A model generated the notes under the pieces. The model was not told the origin of the DNA. It did no database searches and saw only the letters and a list, made by a program, of their open reading frames with translations. A program made the translations under genes and the position numbers. A stretch of 5,569 bases of DNA from Acidaminococcus fermentans (GTDB taxonomy: Bacteria > Bacillota_C > Negativicutes > Acidaminococcales > Acidaminococcaceae): contig SFHH01000136.1 in NCBI GenBank assembly GCA_004555735.1, positions 1-5,569 on the forward strand, written 5' to 3'. This document shows positions 1 through 5,510 of this stretch, in pieces (positions within the stretch are counted from its first letter, which is position 1; the number at the start of each line of letters is the position of its first letter).

Positions 1-1082
1 GGGTCATGCTGGCCATCGGGGCCCTGCTGATCTGGCTGGGGGTCCGCAAAGGCTATGAACCGGTGCTGCTGTTCCCTATGGGGGTGGGCTGCATCCTGGC
101 CAACATCCCCGGCCATTTCGCCGTGATGCCCACGGGAGGCGGAGAACCCGGCTTCCTTACCGTCCTGTATCAGATGGGGATCGCCAACGAATTGTTCCCG
201 GTACTGATCTTCATCGGCATCGGCGCCATGTGTGACTTTACCCCCCTGCTCCGGGCTCCCTACATGATGCTGTTCGCGGCCGCTGCCCATCTGGGGATCT
301 TCGCCGCCACCCTCTGCGCCGCCCTGGCGGGATTCCCCTTCAACGAAGCGGCCTCCATCGGGATCATCGGTGCCGCCGACGGACCCACCACCATCTTCGT
401 AGCCCAGAAATTCGCCACCGAGATGCTGGCGCCTCTGACCGTCACCGCCTTCTGCTATATGTCCCTGGTGCCCATCATCCAGCCTCCGGTGGTAAAACTG
501 CTAACCACCAAGGAAGAACGGCTGATCCGGATGCCCTATCAGGAAGAAAAGCCCGTCTCCCAGACGGCCCTCTTCCTCTTCCCTATCATGGTCACCCTGA
601 TTGCCGGGATCATCGCCCCCATCTCCGTGCCCCTGATCGGTGCCCTGATGTTCGGGAACCTGCTAAAGGTGTCCGGGTGCTGCGACAGCCTGTCCAACTG
701 CGCCCAGAATGAACTGACCAACCTGGTGACCCTGCTTTTGGGGATCACCGTGGGAGCCACTATGACCGCCGAAAACATCCTGACAGTCCAGGTGCTGAAG
801 ATCCTGTGCCTTGGAGCCGTGGCCTTCATCTTCGATACGGTGGGCGGTCTCCTGTTCGCCAAACTGGCCAACCTGTTCCTGGAGAAGAAGATCAATCCCA
901 TGATCGGGGCCTGCGGCATCAGTGCCTTCCCCATCTCCGGCCGGGTCATCGCCAAAATGGCCCTGAAAGAGGATCCCACCAATTTCATCATCCAGCAGGC
1001 CATCGGCGTGAATGTAGCCGGCCAGGTAGCCAGTGTAGTTGCTGGAGGCCTGGTCATGGCCCTGATCCCCGTGCTCATGTAA
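1..1082 (+). CDS. Sodium ion-translocating decarboxylase beta subunit (OadB/GcdB/MmdB family), 5' end missing
   Basis: Integral membrane subunit that decarboxylates carboxybiotin on the carrier subunit and couples this to Na+ export. The frame is open to the left edge. The first Met (base 6) has no ribosome binding site and sits inside what the family has as its first membrane helix, so roughly 20-40 N-terminal residues are probably missing. Numbering from that Met: the signature GAADGPTTIF at 122-131, whose Asp125 matches the essential membrane Asp of the family (Asp203 in Klebsiella OadB); NPMIGACGISAFPISGR at 297-313, matching the conserved ion-pathway region; and many hydrophobic segments throughout. 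It ends in TAA 16 nt before the next start, so the two genes are almost certainly co-transcribed. The carboxyltransferase and biotin-carrier genes are not in view and should lie upstream. The substrate (oxaloacetate, glutaconyl-CoA, methylmalonyl-CoA or malonate) cannot be read from this subunit. Family assignment is secure; substrate is unknown. Confidence 0.95.
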   Translation, partial: VMLAIGALLIWLGVRKGYEPVLLFPMGVGCILANIPGHFAVMPTGGGEPGFLTVLYQMGIANELFPVLIFIGIGAMCDFTPLLRAPYMMLFAAAAHLGIFAATLCAALAGFPFNEAASIGIIGAADGPTTIFVAQKFATEMLAPLTVTAFCYMSLVPIIQPPVVKLLTTKEERLIRMPYQEEKPVSQTALFLFPIMVTLIAGIIAPISVPLIGALMFGNLLKVSGCCDSLSNCAQNELTNLVTLLLGITVGATMTAENILTVQVLKILCLGAVAFIFDTVGGLLFAKLANLFLEKKINPMIGACGISAFPISGRVIAKMALKEDPTNFIIQQAIGVNVAGQVASVVAGGLVMALIPVLM

Positions 1083-1088
1083 AGGAGG
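1081..1088 (+). promoter_or_regulatory. Ribosome binding site of the 40-residue OadG-like gene
   Basis: AAAGGAGG lies 10 nt before the ATG at 1099 and overlaps the stop codon of the beta subunit gene. It is a near-perfect Shine-Dalgarno sequence. It is the main reason to accept the very short downstream frame as a gene, and the overlap suggests translation is coupled to the beta subunit. Confidence 0.85.
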
Positions 1089-1098
1089 CTGAAGAAAT

Positions 1099-1221
1099 AT
1101 GGATTCCGTTACTGCATCCATCGAACTGCTCGTCATCGCCTATCCCCTGGTGTTCGTGGTCATGGCCCTCTTCGCCGGCCTGACCTGGGGACTGACGAAA
1201 TTGTTCCCAGTGAAAGAATGA
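1099..1221 (+). CDS. OadG-related small membrane subunit of the sodium-pumping decarboxylase (40 aa)
   Basis: This frame encodes 40 residues, MDSVTASIEL to FPVKE, ending in TGA. It has a short polar N-terminus, one hydrophobic segment at about residues 9-29 (LLVIAYPL through FAGLTW) and a short tail ending in Lys-Glu. This is the layout of the small gamma/delta subunits (OadG, MmdD, GcdD), which anchor and assemble these complexes, but here it is cut to the membrane helix with no proline/alanine-rich linker and no zinc-binding tail. Small OadG-related proteins of this size are known beside beta subunits. The gene sits 16 nt after the beta subunit with an excellent ribosome binding site and is followed at once by a terminator, so it is the last gene of the operon. 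An assembly or stability role is inferred from position and shape. It is short enough that many gene callers would miss it. Confidence 0.8.
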   Translation: MDSVTASIELLVIAYPLVFVVMALFAGLTWGLTKLFPVKE

Positions 1222-1258
1222 AAAAGGGGGGCTGTCGCGCATGCAACAGCCCCCTTTT
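1222..1258. terminator. Bidirectional rho-independent terminator between convergent operons
   Basis: GGGGGCTGT (1227-1235) pairs with ACAGCCCCC (1246-1254), giving a 9-bp GC-rich stem around a 10-nt loop. The stem is extended by an A run at 1221-1225 and TTTT at 1255-1258. Read on the plus strand the T run ends the decarboxylase operon, whose last stop codon is at 1219-1221. Read on the minus strand the complement of the A run supplies the U tract that ends the yqeY transcript, whose stop codon is at 1264-1266. One hairpin therefore serves both convergent units. Confidence 0.9.
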
Positions 1259-1263
1259 ATTTT

Positions 1264-1713
1264 TCAGCCCAACAGAGATTTCACCATAGCATTGACCCGC
1301 TGGCCGCTTGCCTGGCCTTTGGTCCGGGCCATCACGGTCCCCATGACCTTGCCCATATCCTTCATGGATTTGGCACCGGTCTTGGCAATCGCCTCTTCTA
1401 CGATGGCTTTCAGTTCGTCATCGCTCAGCTGCTGGGGCAGATACTTCTTCAGCACGTCGATTTCCTGCTGATTCTTCTCTACCACATCCGGCCGATTGGC
1501 GTCCTTGACTTCTTTGATGGTATCTTCTCTTTGTTTGACTTCCTTCATGATGACCGCCAATACAGCATCATCATTCAGCTCTGTCTTTTCGTCAATTTCT
1601 TTATTCCGAATGGCAGCCCATACCATACGCAAAACGGCCAGCCGAAGCTTGCCGTTTTCCCGGTCTTTCATGGCCTGTTTCATATCGGTTTGCAGAATCT
1701 CTCGTAAAGACAT
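1264..1713 (-). CDS. yqeY: GatB/YqeY domain-containing protein
   Basis: The 149-residue product matches the usual length and shape of the YqeY family: an N-terminal helical part beginning MSLREILQTDMKQAMKDR, the RLAVLRMVWAAIRNKEID segment at about 23-40, an acidic/lysine-rich middle helix (EVKQREDTIKE), then KKYLPQQLSDDELKAIVEEAI and a C-terminal KSMKDMGKVMGTVMARTKGQASGQRVN domain like the tail of GatB. The GatB tail contacts tRNA in the amidotransferase; the role of free-standing YqeY is not settled, and a tRNA or translation link is inferred. It starts 31 nt after rpsU with only a weak GGGGGC-like site upstream, so it probably relies on the rpsU transcript. The gene is less GC-rich at third positions than mtaB, rsmE and prmA. 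Confidence 0.93.
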   Translation of the reverse strand: MSLREILQTDMKQAMKDRENGKLRLAVLRMVWAAIRNKEIDEKTELNDDAVLAVIMKEVKQREDTIKEVKDANRPDVVEKNQQEIDVLKKYLPQQLSDDELKAIVEEAIAKTGAKSMKDMGKVMGTVMARTKGQASGQRVNAMVKSLLG

Positions 1714-1744
1714 CTTCTACGCCCCCAAATCAAGTCAATGAAGA

Positions 1745-1921
1745 TTATCTGGATTTGCGTTTTCTAGCAGCTTCAGACTTCTTTTTCCGTCTTACGCTGG
1801 GTTTTTCATAATGTTCGCGTTTTCTCACTTCGGACAGAACGCCAGCTTTCTGCGTAGCCCGTTTGAAACGGCGCAGAGCGCTATCCAAAGATTCGGTTTT
1901 GCCAACTCTGATCTCAGTCAT
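1745..1921 (-). CDS. rpsU: 30S ribosomal protein S21
   Basis: This frame encodes 58 residues, MTEIRVGKTE through AARKRKSR, ending in TAA. The start MTEIRVGKTESLDSALRRFKR, the middle RATQKAGVLSEVRKREHYEKPSVRRKKK and the Lys/Arg-rich tail are diagnostic of bacterial S21, a small basic protein of the 30S platform near the anti-Shine-Dalgarno region of 16S rRNA. The start is set by the very strong GGAGGGAGGG site just upstream. By my count only 25 of 58 codons end in G or C, unlike the GC-rich third positions of the neighbours; this may reflect codon choice in a highly expressed ribosomal gene. The gene has its own near-consensus promoter about 80 nt upstream and is followed by yqeY in the common rpsU-yqeY order. 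Confidence 0.97.
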   Translation of the reverse strand: MTEIRVGKTESLDSALRRFKRATQKAGVLSEVRKREHYEKPSVRRKKKSEAARKRKSR

Positions 1922-1926
1922 CTATA

Positions 1927-1937
1927 TCCCTCCCTCC
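1927..1937 (-). promoter_or_regulatory. Strong ribosome binding site of rpsU
   Basis: The minus strand reads GGAGGGAGGGA ending 5 nt before the rpsU ATG. It is a doubled, very purine-rich Shine-Dalgarno sequence, the strongest in the minus-strand block, as expected for a highly translated ribosomal protein. It fixes the start codon. Confidence 0.8.
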
Positions 1938-1954
1938 ACGATCTCTTTCGGGAA

Positions 1955-1974
1955 GTGTAATTTAACATTAACAC
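1955..1974 (-). promoter_or_regulatory. Possible 5'-terminal leader hairpin of the rpsU mRNA
   Basis: On the minus strand GTGTTAAT can pair with ATTACAC, with one bulged T and a 5-nt loop. The first base of the stem falls at the predicted transcription start about 7 nt past the -10 box, so the hairpin would form the very 5' end of the rpsU transcript. Such 5' hairpins can protect mRNA from decay. The stem is short and AT-rich, so it may be weak. Confidence 0.35.
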
Positions 1975-1980
1975 CTAGTC

Positions 1981-2010
1981 ATTATACCTTAAATCAATGG
2001 TATCTGTCAA
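1981..2010 (-). promoter_or_regulatory. Sigma-A-type promoter of rpsU-yqeY
   Basis: The minus strand carries a perfect -35 TTGACA (2005-2010) and a perfect -10 TATAAT (1981-1986) separated by 18 nt, one more than the optimal 17. It lies in the 106-nt gap between hinT and rpsU and predicts a start near 1974 with a leader of about 50 nt. It is the best promoter match in the window and would allow high rpsU expression independent of prmA. Confidence 0.88.
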
Positions 2011-2027
2011 CAGAAAATCCACAATCC

Positions 2028-2363
2028 TCAGCAGGGCGGCCAGCCCAATTCCTTGCCGCCTAAAATATGGATATGCAGATGAGGGACCGTCTGTCCCCCT
2101 TCCACCCCCGTATTCACCACGATACGGAAGCCTTTTTCCGCAATGCCCAGTTTCTTGACGATCTCGGGCAGTACGTTCTTCACATGGACCAGGATATCAG
2201 GGGAAGCAGTGAGGATATTCTCTGTATGTTCCTTGGGAATCACCAGAACATGGACCGGTGCCCCCGGATTCAGGTCGTTGATCACGATCACCTTGTCGTC
2301 TTCGTAAACCCGTTTGCTGGGAATCTCCCCGGAAACGATTTTGCAGAATACGCAGTCTGTCAT
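2028..2363 (-). CDS. hinT: HIT family protein, HinT-type purine nucleoside phosphoramidase
   Basis: The 111-residue cytoplasmic protein has the HIT-family layout. CVFC at residues 4-7 with later histidines suits the zinc-binding form seen in many HinT proteins. FCKIVSGEIPSKRVYEDDKVIVINDLNP is the typical N-terminal part, HVLVIPKEHTENI follows at 38-50, and the histidine triad HLHIHIL is at 95-101, where the middle histidine is the nucleophile. The tail LGGKELGWPPC fits HinT, which usually ends in WPPG or similar. HinT hydrolyses phosphoramidates such as AMP-lysine and aminoacyl-adenylate-type compounds, which fits its place among translation genes, though its physiological substrate is unsettled. 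The ATG follows a GGGGGTGA site. It lies 27 nt after mtaB, with an extended -10 promoter candidate in the join. Confidence 0.95.
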   Translation of the reverse strand: MTDCVFCKIVSGEIPSKRVYEDDKVIVINDLNPGAPVHVLVIPKEHTENILTASPDILVHVKNVLPEIVKKLGIAEKGFRIVVNTGVEGGQTVPHLHIHILGGKELGWPPC

Positions 2364-2390
2364 AGTCTCACCCCCTGTACCTAAAATCTC

Positions 2391-3704
2391 TTATATTATA
2401 CCACCCTTCAGCCCGTCCTCATAGATATTTTCCAGGCGGACCTGGGAAATTTTTCCCTTCATGTTGTCCGGACTATCCGCATACACCCGCACATAGCCAG
2501 GGGTCAGTCCTTCCCACAGGCCGTTGTTCCGATTCCGGCGTTCCCAGAGCACGGTGCTTTCCCGCCCGATCTGTTCCTGCCGGTAAGCCAGGTTCCCTTC
2601 CCTGTCCACTTCTTCCAGCCGGTGGACCCGTTCCTGTTTTTCCTGGTTGGAGATCTGGTCCGACATCACCGCTGCCGGGGTCCCCTTCCGCTGGGAATAA
2701 GGAAAGATGTGGATCTTGCTGAACCGACACTGGCGGATGAAGTCCAGGGACGCCTGGAAGTCTTCTTCCGTCTCTCCTGGGAAGCCCACGATCACGTCCG
2801 TGGTAATGGCCACATTGGGCACCAGGCTCCGGATCTTTGCCAGCAGCTGGGCGAATTTGGCCGTGTCATAGGGCCGGTGCATCCGGGCCAGGGTGCTATC
2901 GCAGCCCGCCTGAAGGGGCAGATGGAGATGGGCACACAGCCGGGGCTCCTGGGCCATCAGATCCAGCAAGGCGTCTTCCACTTCCACGCTCTCCAAGCTG
3001 CCCAGCCGCAGCCGGGGCACTTTCGGTTCCGCCGAAAGGGCTGCCTTCACCGCATCGGACAGATGGGGACCCCCAGGGATCTCCTTCCCGTAGCAGCCCA
3101 GATGGATGCCGATGAGGACGATTTCCTTGTACTGCTCCGCCGTCAGTTTGGCCACTTCCTCCCGGATGTTCTCCAGGGACCGGGAGCGGAGATGGCCCCG
3201 GGCGTAGGGAATGATGCAGTAGGCGCAGTACTGGTCGCACCCTTCCTGGATCTTCAGGAAGGCCCGGTTCCGGCTGGCATCCACCGCCGCATCCAGTTCT
3301 TCGAATTCCCTTCCCACCGGCAGGTCGTGGACCGCGTTGATGGGGGCTTCGTCAGGGCTTTCCCCCAGCCGTTCCCGGACCAGGTCCACCACTTTGCTCC
3401 GGTCCTGGTTGCCGATGATCAGGTCCACTCCATCGATGTGGACCACTTCGTCCGGCGAAGTCTGGGGATAGCAGCCGGTGACCACGATCAAAGGCTTGGG
3501 ATCCCGCCGGGCCGCCCGGTGGATGATCTTCCGGCTCTTGCTCTGGCCCATATTGGTGACCACGCAGGTGTTGATGAGGCAGATGTCCGCCGGTTCCTCG
3601 AAATCCACAATCTGGAATCCGGCATCCCGGAAGAGTTTCTCCATGGAAGCGGTGTCCGACTGGTTCACCTTGCATCCCAGTGTATAAAAAGCGATTTTCT
3701 TCAT
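2391..3704 (-). CDS. mtaB: tRNA (N6-L-threonylcarbamoyladenosine(37)-C2)-methylthiotransferase MtaB
   Basis: Radical-SAM enzyme that adds a methylthio group to t6A37 of ANN-decoding tRNAs, giving ms2t6A. The 437 residues fit the family. The N-terminal MTTase domain has its three cluster cysteines in GCKVNQ (Cys11), NTCVVT (Cys47) and TGCYPQ (Cys78). The radical-SAM [4Fe-4S] motif is CDQYCAYC (Cys156, 160, 163). Further core motifs are LRLGSLES at 231-238, HLHLPLQAGCD at 258-268 and TTDVIVGFPGET at 300-311. A TRAM-like RNA-binding domain spans about 375-437. The GCKVNQ start and HLHLPLQAGCD favour MtaB over MiaB or RimO. The ATG has an AAGGA site that overlaps the rsmE stop codon, with 12 nt between the genes, so it reads on from rsmE. 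No key cysteine is missing. Confidence 0.95.
   Translation of the reverse strand: MKKIAFYTLGCKVNQSDTASMEKLFRDAGFQIVDFEEPADICLINTCVVTNMGQSKSRKIIHRAARRDPKPLIVVTGCYPQTSPDEVVHIDGVDLIIGNQDRSKVVDLVRERLGESPDEAPINAVHDLPVGREFEELDAAVDASRNRAFLKIQEGCDQYCAYCIIPYARGHLRSRSLENIREEVAKLTAEQYKEIVLIGIHLGCYGKEIPGGPHLSDAVKAALSAEPKVPRLRLGSLESVEVEDALLDLMAQEPRLCAHLHLPLQAGCDSTLARMHRPYDTAKFAQLLAKIRSLVPNVAITTDVIVGFPGETEEDFQASLDFIRQCRFSKIHIFPYSQRKGTPAAVMSDQISNQEKQERVHRLEEVDREGNLAYRQEQIGRESTVLWERRNRNNGLWEGLTPGYVRVYADSPDNMKGKISQVRLENIYEDGLKGGII
2395..2403 (-). promoter_or_regulatory. Candidate extended -10 promoter for hinT
   Basis: The minus strand reads TGGTATAAT, a perfect -10 box with the TGn extension, just before and overlapping the mtaB TAA. 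No good -35 hexamer is visible 16-18 nt upstream, which lies inside the mtaB coding region. The predicted start near 2388 would leave a leader of about 25 nt before the hinT ATG. The same nonamer occurs before prmA, which raises its credibility. Confidence 0.5.
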
Positions 3705-3716
3705 GCTGTGTTTTCC

Positions 3717-4451
3717 TTATCCTCCCAAATTCCCTGTTTCGTACATGATGGCCGTCAGGGTGGCCAGGGCCGCCGTCTCCGTCCGCATGATCCGGGGGCC
3801 CAGGCTCACCGAATGCCAGCCCAGTTCCTGGGTCAGGGCGAATTCGTCCTTGGAGATGCCCCCTTCGGGACCGATCAAAAAGGCGATGGATCGAACCTCC
3901 TTGTGGGCCGCCAGCACCTCCCGGATACCCCGGGTGTCTTCCACTTCATAGGCCACGATCTTCAGTTCCGCAGGGCACTGGGCCACGATGTCCCGGAATT
4001 TGGCCGGCAGGGCCACCTGGGGAATGCTGTCCCGCTTGCTCTGCTTGGCCGCCGCTTCGGCGATCTTTTGCCACCGTTCCTGCTTCTTGGCCGCCTTGGC
4101 CGGATCCACCTTCACCACGGAATGGTCCATGATGACCGGACGGATCTCCGTGACTCCCAGTTCGATGGCCTTCTGGATCACCCATTCCAATTTGTCCTGT
4201 TTGGGCAAGCCTTGGATCAAGGTCACTTTGACAGATGGCTCGTGGCTTTTTTCCAAAGTTTCCACCAGGGCCAGGTCCACCCGGTTCTCTCCGAAGCCGG
4301 TGATCTCCATTACCGCCGCCACCTGGTCCAGGCTGACGATCTGGAGCTTTTCCCCAAGCTTCATCCGCAGCACATGGGTGATGTGGTGGGCATCCTGGCC
4401 GTCGATGGACATGGTTTCCCCGAAATCACGGGGTACAAAGAACCGGTACAC
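3717..4451 (-). CDS. rsmE: 16S rRNA (uracil(1498)-N(3))-methyltransferase RsmE
   Basis: SPOUT-class enzyme that methylates N3 of U1498 in helix 44 of 16S rRNA, using SAM, on assembled 30S subunits. The 244 residues match the family length. The N-terminal PUA-like domain contains HHITHVLRM (22-30). The methyltransferase part shows KQDKLEWVIQKAIELGV (84-100), QSKRDSIP (137-144), the SAM-binding knot motif LIGPEGGIS (192-200) and LGPRIMRTETAALA (217-230). The start is GTG at 4449-4451; it is preferred because the product then begins MYRFFV, typical of the family, and because AAAGGAAGG lies just upstream. Only one base separates it from the prmA stop codon, so translation is probably coupled to prmA. 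It ends 12 nt before mtaB. Confidence 0.95.
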   Translation of the reverse strand: MYRFFVPRDFGETMSIDGQDAHHITHVLRMKLGEKLQIVSLDQVAAVMEITGFGENRVDLALVETLEKSHEPSVKVTLIQGLPKQDKLEWVIQKAIELGVTEIRPVIMDHSVVKVDPAKAAKKQERWQKIAEAAAKQSKRDSIPQVALPAKFRDIVAQCPAELKIVAYEVEDTRGIREVLAAHKEVRSIAFLIGPEGGISKDEFALTQELGWHSVSLGPRIMRTETAALATLTAIMYETGNLGG

Positions 4452-4452
4452 G

Positions 4453-5394
4453 TCAGCCTTCCTTTCCCATGGTCACGGCGCACCAGCCCGCCTTCCGTTT
4501 CACATCCAGGAAGGTAAAGCCGTTTTCCCCGGCCACTTTCTCCACATCCGGCAGCCGTTCCTCGATGATGCCGCTGGCCAAGAACCGGCCGTTTGTACGC
4601 AGCTTCACCGCCACTTCCGGCAGCACCAGGATGATGATGTCCGCAATGATGTTGGCAATGATCAGGTCCGCCTGGCCGTCGGTACCGTCCAGCAGGTTCC
4701 CCTGGTTCACGGTGATCCGGTCGCTGAGCCCGTTCTGGGCAATGTTCTCCCTGGCCACTTCCACGGCCTTTTCGTCAATGTCCACCGCATGGATGGTTTT
4801 GGCTCCCAGGAGCGCTGCTGTCATGGCCAGGATGCCGCTGCCGGTGCCCACGTCGAACACATCACAGTCCGGCGTCACCAGCTCTTCCAGCCGCTGGATG
4901 CACATGCTGGTGGTGGCATGGGTGCCGGTGCCGAAGGCCATCCCTGGATCCAAGGCGATGACCTTTTCCTCCCCCTGGGGCTCATAGGTTTCCCAGGAAG
5001 GCTTGATCACGATCTTCTTCCCCACTTTGGTGGTGTGGAAATACTGCTTCCAGGTGTTGGCCCAGTCCTTTTCACTGATCTGCCGGAACAGGGTAGGCCC
5101 GAAACGGAACTTCCCGATCCGTTCTTCGATAGTCCGGAGACCTTGTTCGATAGCATCCAGTTTTTCCTGGAGCTGGTCATTTTCCGGATAGTAGGCGGAA
5201 ACAGTGACCACCTCCGTATTTTCCTGATGGGGAATGTCGCACAGTTCCCAGGTGGCGCTTTCCCGCAGCTGGTTCAGCAGCAGCGGGTCTTCGATTTCCA
5301 CCCCGTTCCGGGCCCCCACCTCCCGGAGCAAATCCGCCACGGCTTCCACAGCCTCATGGGTGACTTTTATGCTCACTTGCAGCCAAGATTCCAT
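4453..5394 (-). CDS. prmA: 50S ribosomal protein L11 methyltransferase
   Basis: SAM-dependent class I methyltransferase that trimethylates several amino groups of ribosomal protein L11. The 313 residues are normal for the Firmicutes type. An N-terminal L11-recognition domain (about 1-90, MESWLQVSIKVTHEAVEAVADLL at its start) leads into the catalytic domain. That domain has KDWANTWKQYF (109-119), the hallmark DPGMAFGTGTHATT (149-162), SAM-binding motif I DVGTGSGIL (181-189), the acidic ribose-binding end of strand 2 in VDID (204-207), NIIADII (248-254) and a C-terminal KAGWCAV (301-307). The ATG has AAAGGAG nearby and lies about 25 nt after the predicted transcription start. It is the first gene of the minus-strand block. 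In many Firmicutes dnaJ is directly upstream; here no dnaJ end is present in the 175 nt to the window edge. Confidence 0.97.
   Translation of the reverse strand: MESWLQVSIKVTHEAVEAVADLLREVGARNGVEIEDPLLLNQLRESATWELCDIPHQENTEVVTVSAYYPENDQLQEKLDAIEQGLRTIEERIGKFRFGPTLFRQISEKDWANTWKQYFHTTKVGKKIVIKPSWETYEPQGEEKVIALDPGMAFGTGTHATTSMCIQRLEELVTPDCDVFDVGTGSGILAMTAALLGAKTIHAVDIDEKAVEVARENIAQNGLSDRITVNQGNLLDGTDGQADLIIANIIADIIILVLPEVAVKLRTNGRFLASGIIEERLPDVEKVAGENGFTFLDVKRKAGWCAVTMGKEG
4457..4465 (-). promoter_or_regulatory. Ribosome binding site deciding the GTG start of rsmE
   Basis: The minus strand reads AAAGGAAGG within the last codons of prmA, 5-8 nt before the GTG. It supports GTG as the start and puts initiation of rsmE inside ribosome traffic finishing prmA. 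Confidence 0.7.
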
Positions 5395-5402
5395 ATGTAA
5401 CG

Positions 5403-5409
5403 CTCCTTT
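5403..5409 (-). promoter_or_regulatory. Ribosome binding site of prmA
   Basis: The minus strand reads AAAGGAG, 8 nt before the prmA ATG. It supports that start, which also gives the family's usual N-terminus. Confidence 0.7.
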
Positions 5410-5425
5410 GTACAGATATCGTATT

Positions 5426-5434
5426 ATTATACCA
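5426..5434 (-). promoter_or_regulatory. Candidate extended -10 promoter of the prmA operon
   Basis: The minus strand reads TGGTATAAT, a perfect -10 hexamer with a TGn extension. At the expected -35 distance the sequence is only a pyrimidine run (CTTTTT-like), so the extension probably compensates. A start near 5419 gives a leader of about 25 nt containing the prmA ribosome binding site. The nonamer is identical to the one before hinT. Confidence 0.65.
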
Positions 5435-5510
5435 TATTGTGAGGAAAGAAAAAGGGGGTATGGAAAATTTCGTATGTGTCAACAAGTTCTCGGTGAAGCC
5501 TTCATCACAG

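Noticed and set aside
6..8. ATG at base 6 as the true start of the beta subunit
   Set aside because: There is no ribosome binding site in the five preceding bases, the frame is open to the edge, and family members have further N-terminal residues before this membrane helix.
539..1136. Minus-strand frames of 157 and 179 codons opposite the decarboxylase beta subunit
   Set aside because: They overlap a gene with clear family motifs and membrane segments, and their own products look like no known protein.
2035..2060. An inverted repeat GGCGGC/GCCGCC at the end of hinT as a possible hinT terminator
   Set aside because: The stem is only 6 bp with a 14-nt loop, lies inside the coding region, and has no T run behind it on the minus strand.
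2622..4517. A 631-codon open frame on the plus strand opposite mtaB and rsmE
   Set aside because: It runs antisense to two securely identified genes. Its product is rich in His, Gly, Asp and Pro with no recognisable domain, and it exists because G/C-ending codons on the other strand leave few stops in this frame.
3988..5400. A 470-codon open frame on the plus strand opposite rsmE and prmA
   Set aside because: It has the same cause: the opposite-strand genes carry all expected motifs, while this product has low-complexity composition and no ribosome binding site or family resemblance.
5455..5482. A perfect TTGACA on the minus strand (5477-5482) as the -35 of a second prmA promoter
   Set aside because: At 16-17 nt spacing the only partner is a poor CATACC-like hexamer, and the good TATAAT at 5426-5431 is far too distant to pair with it.
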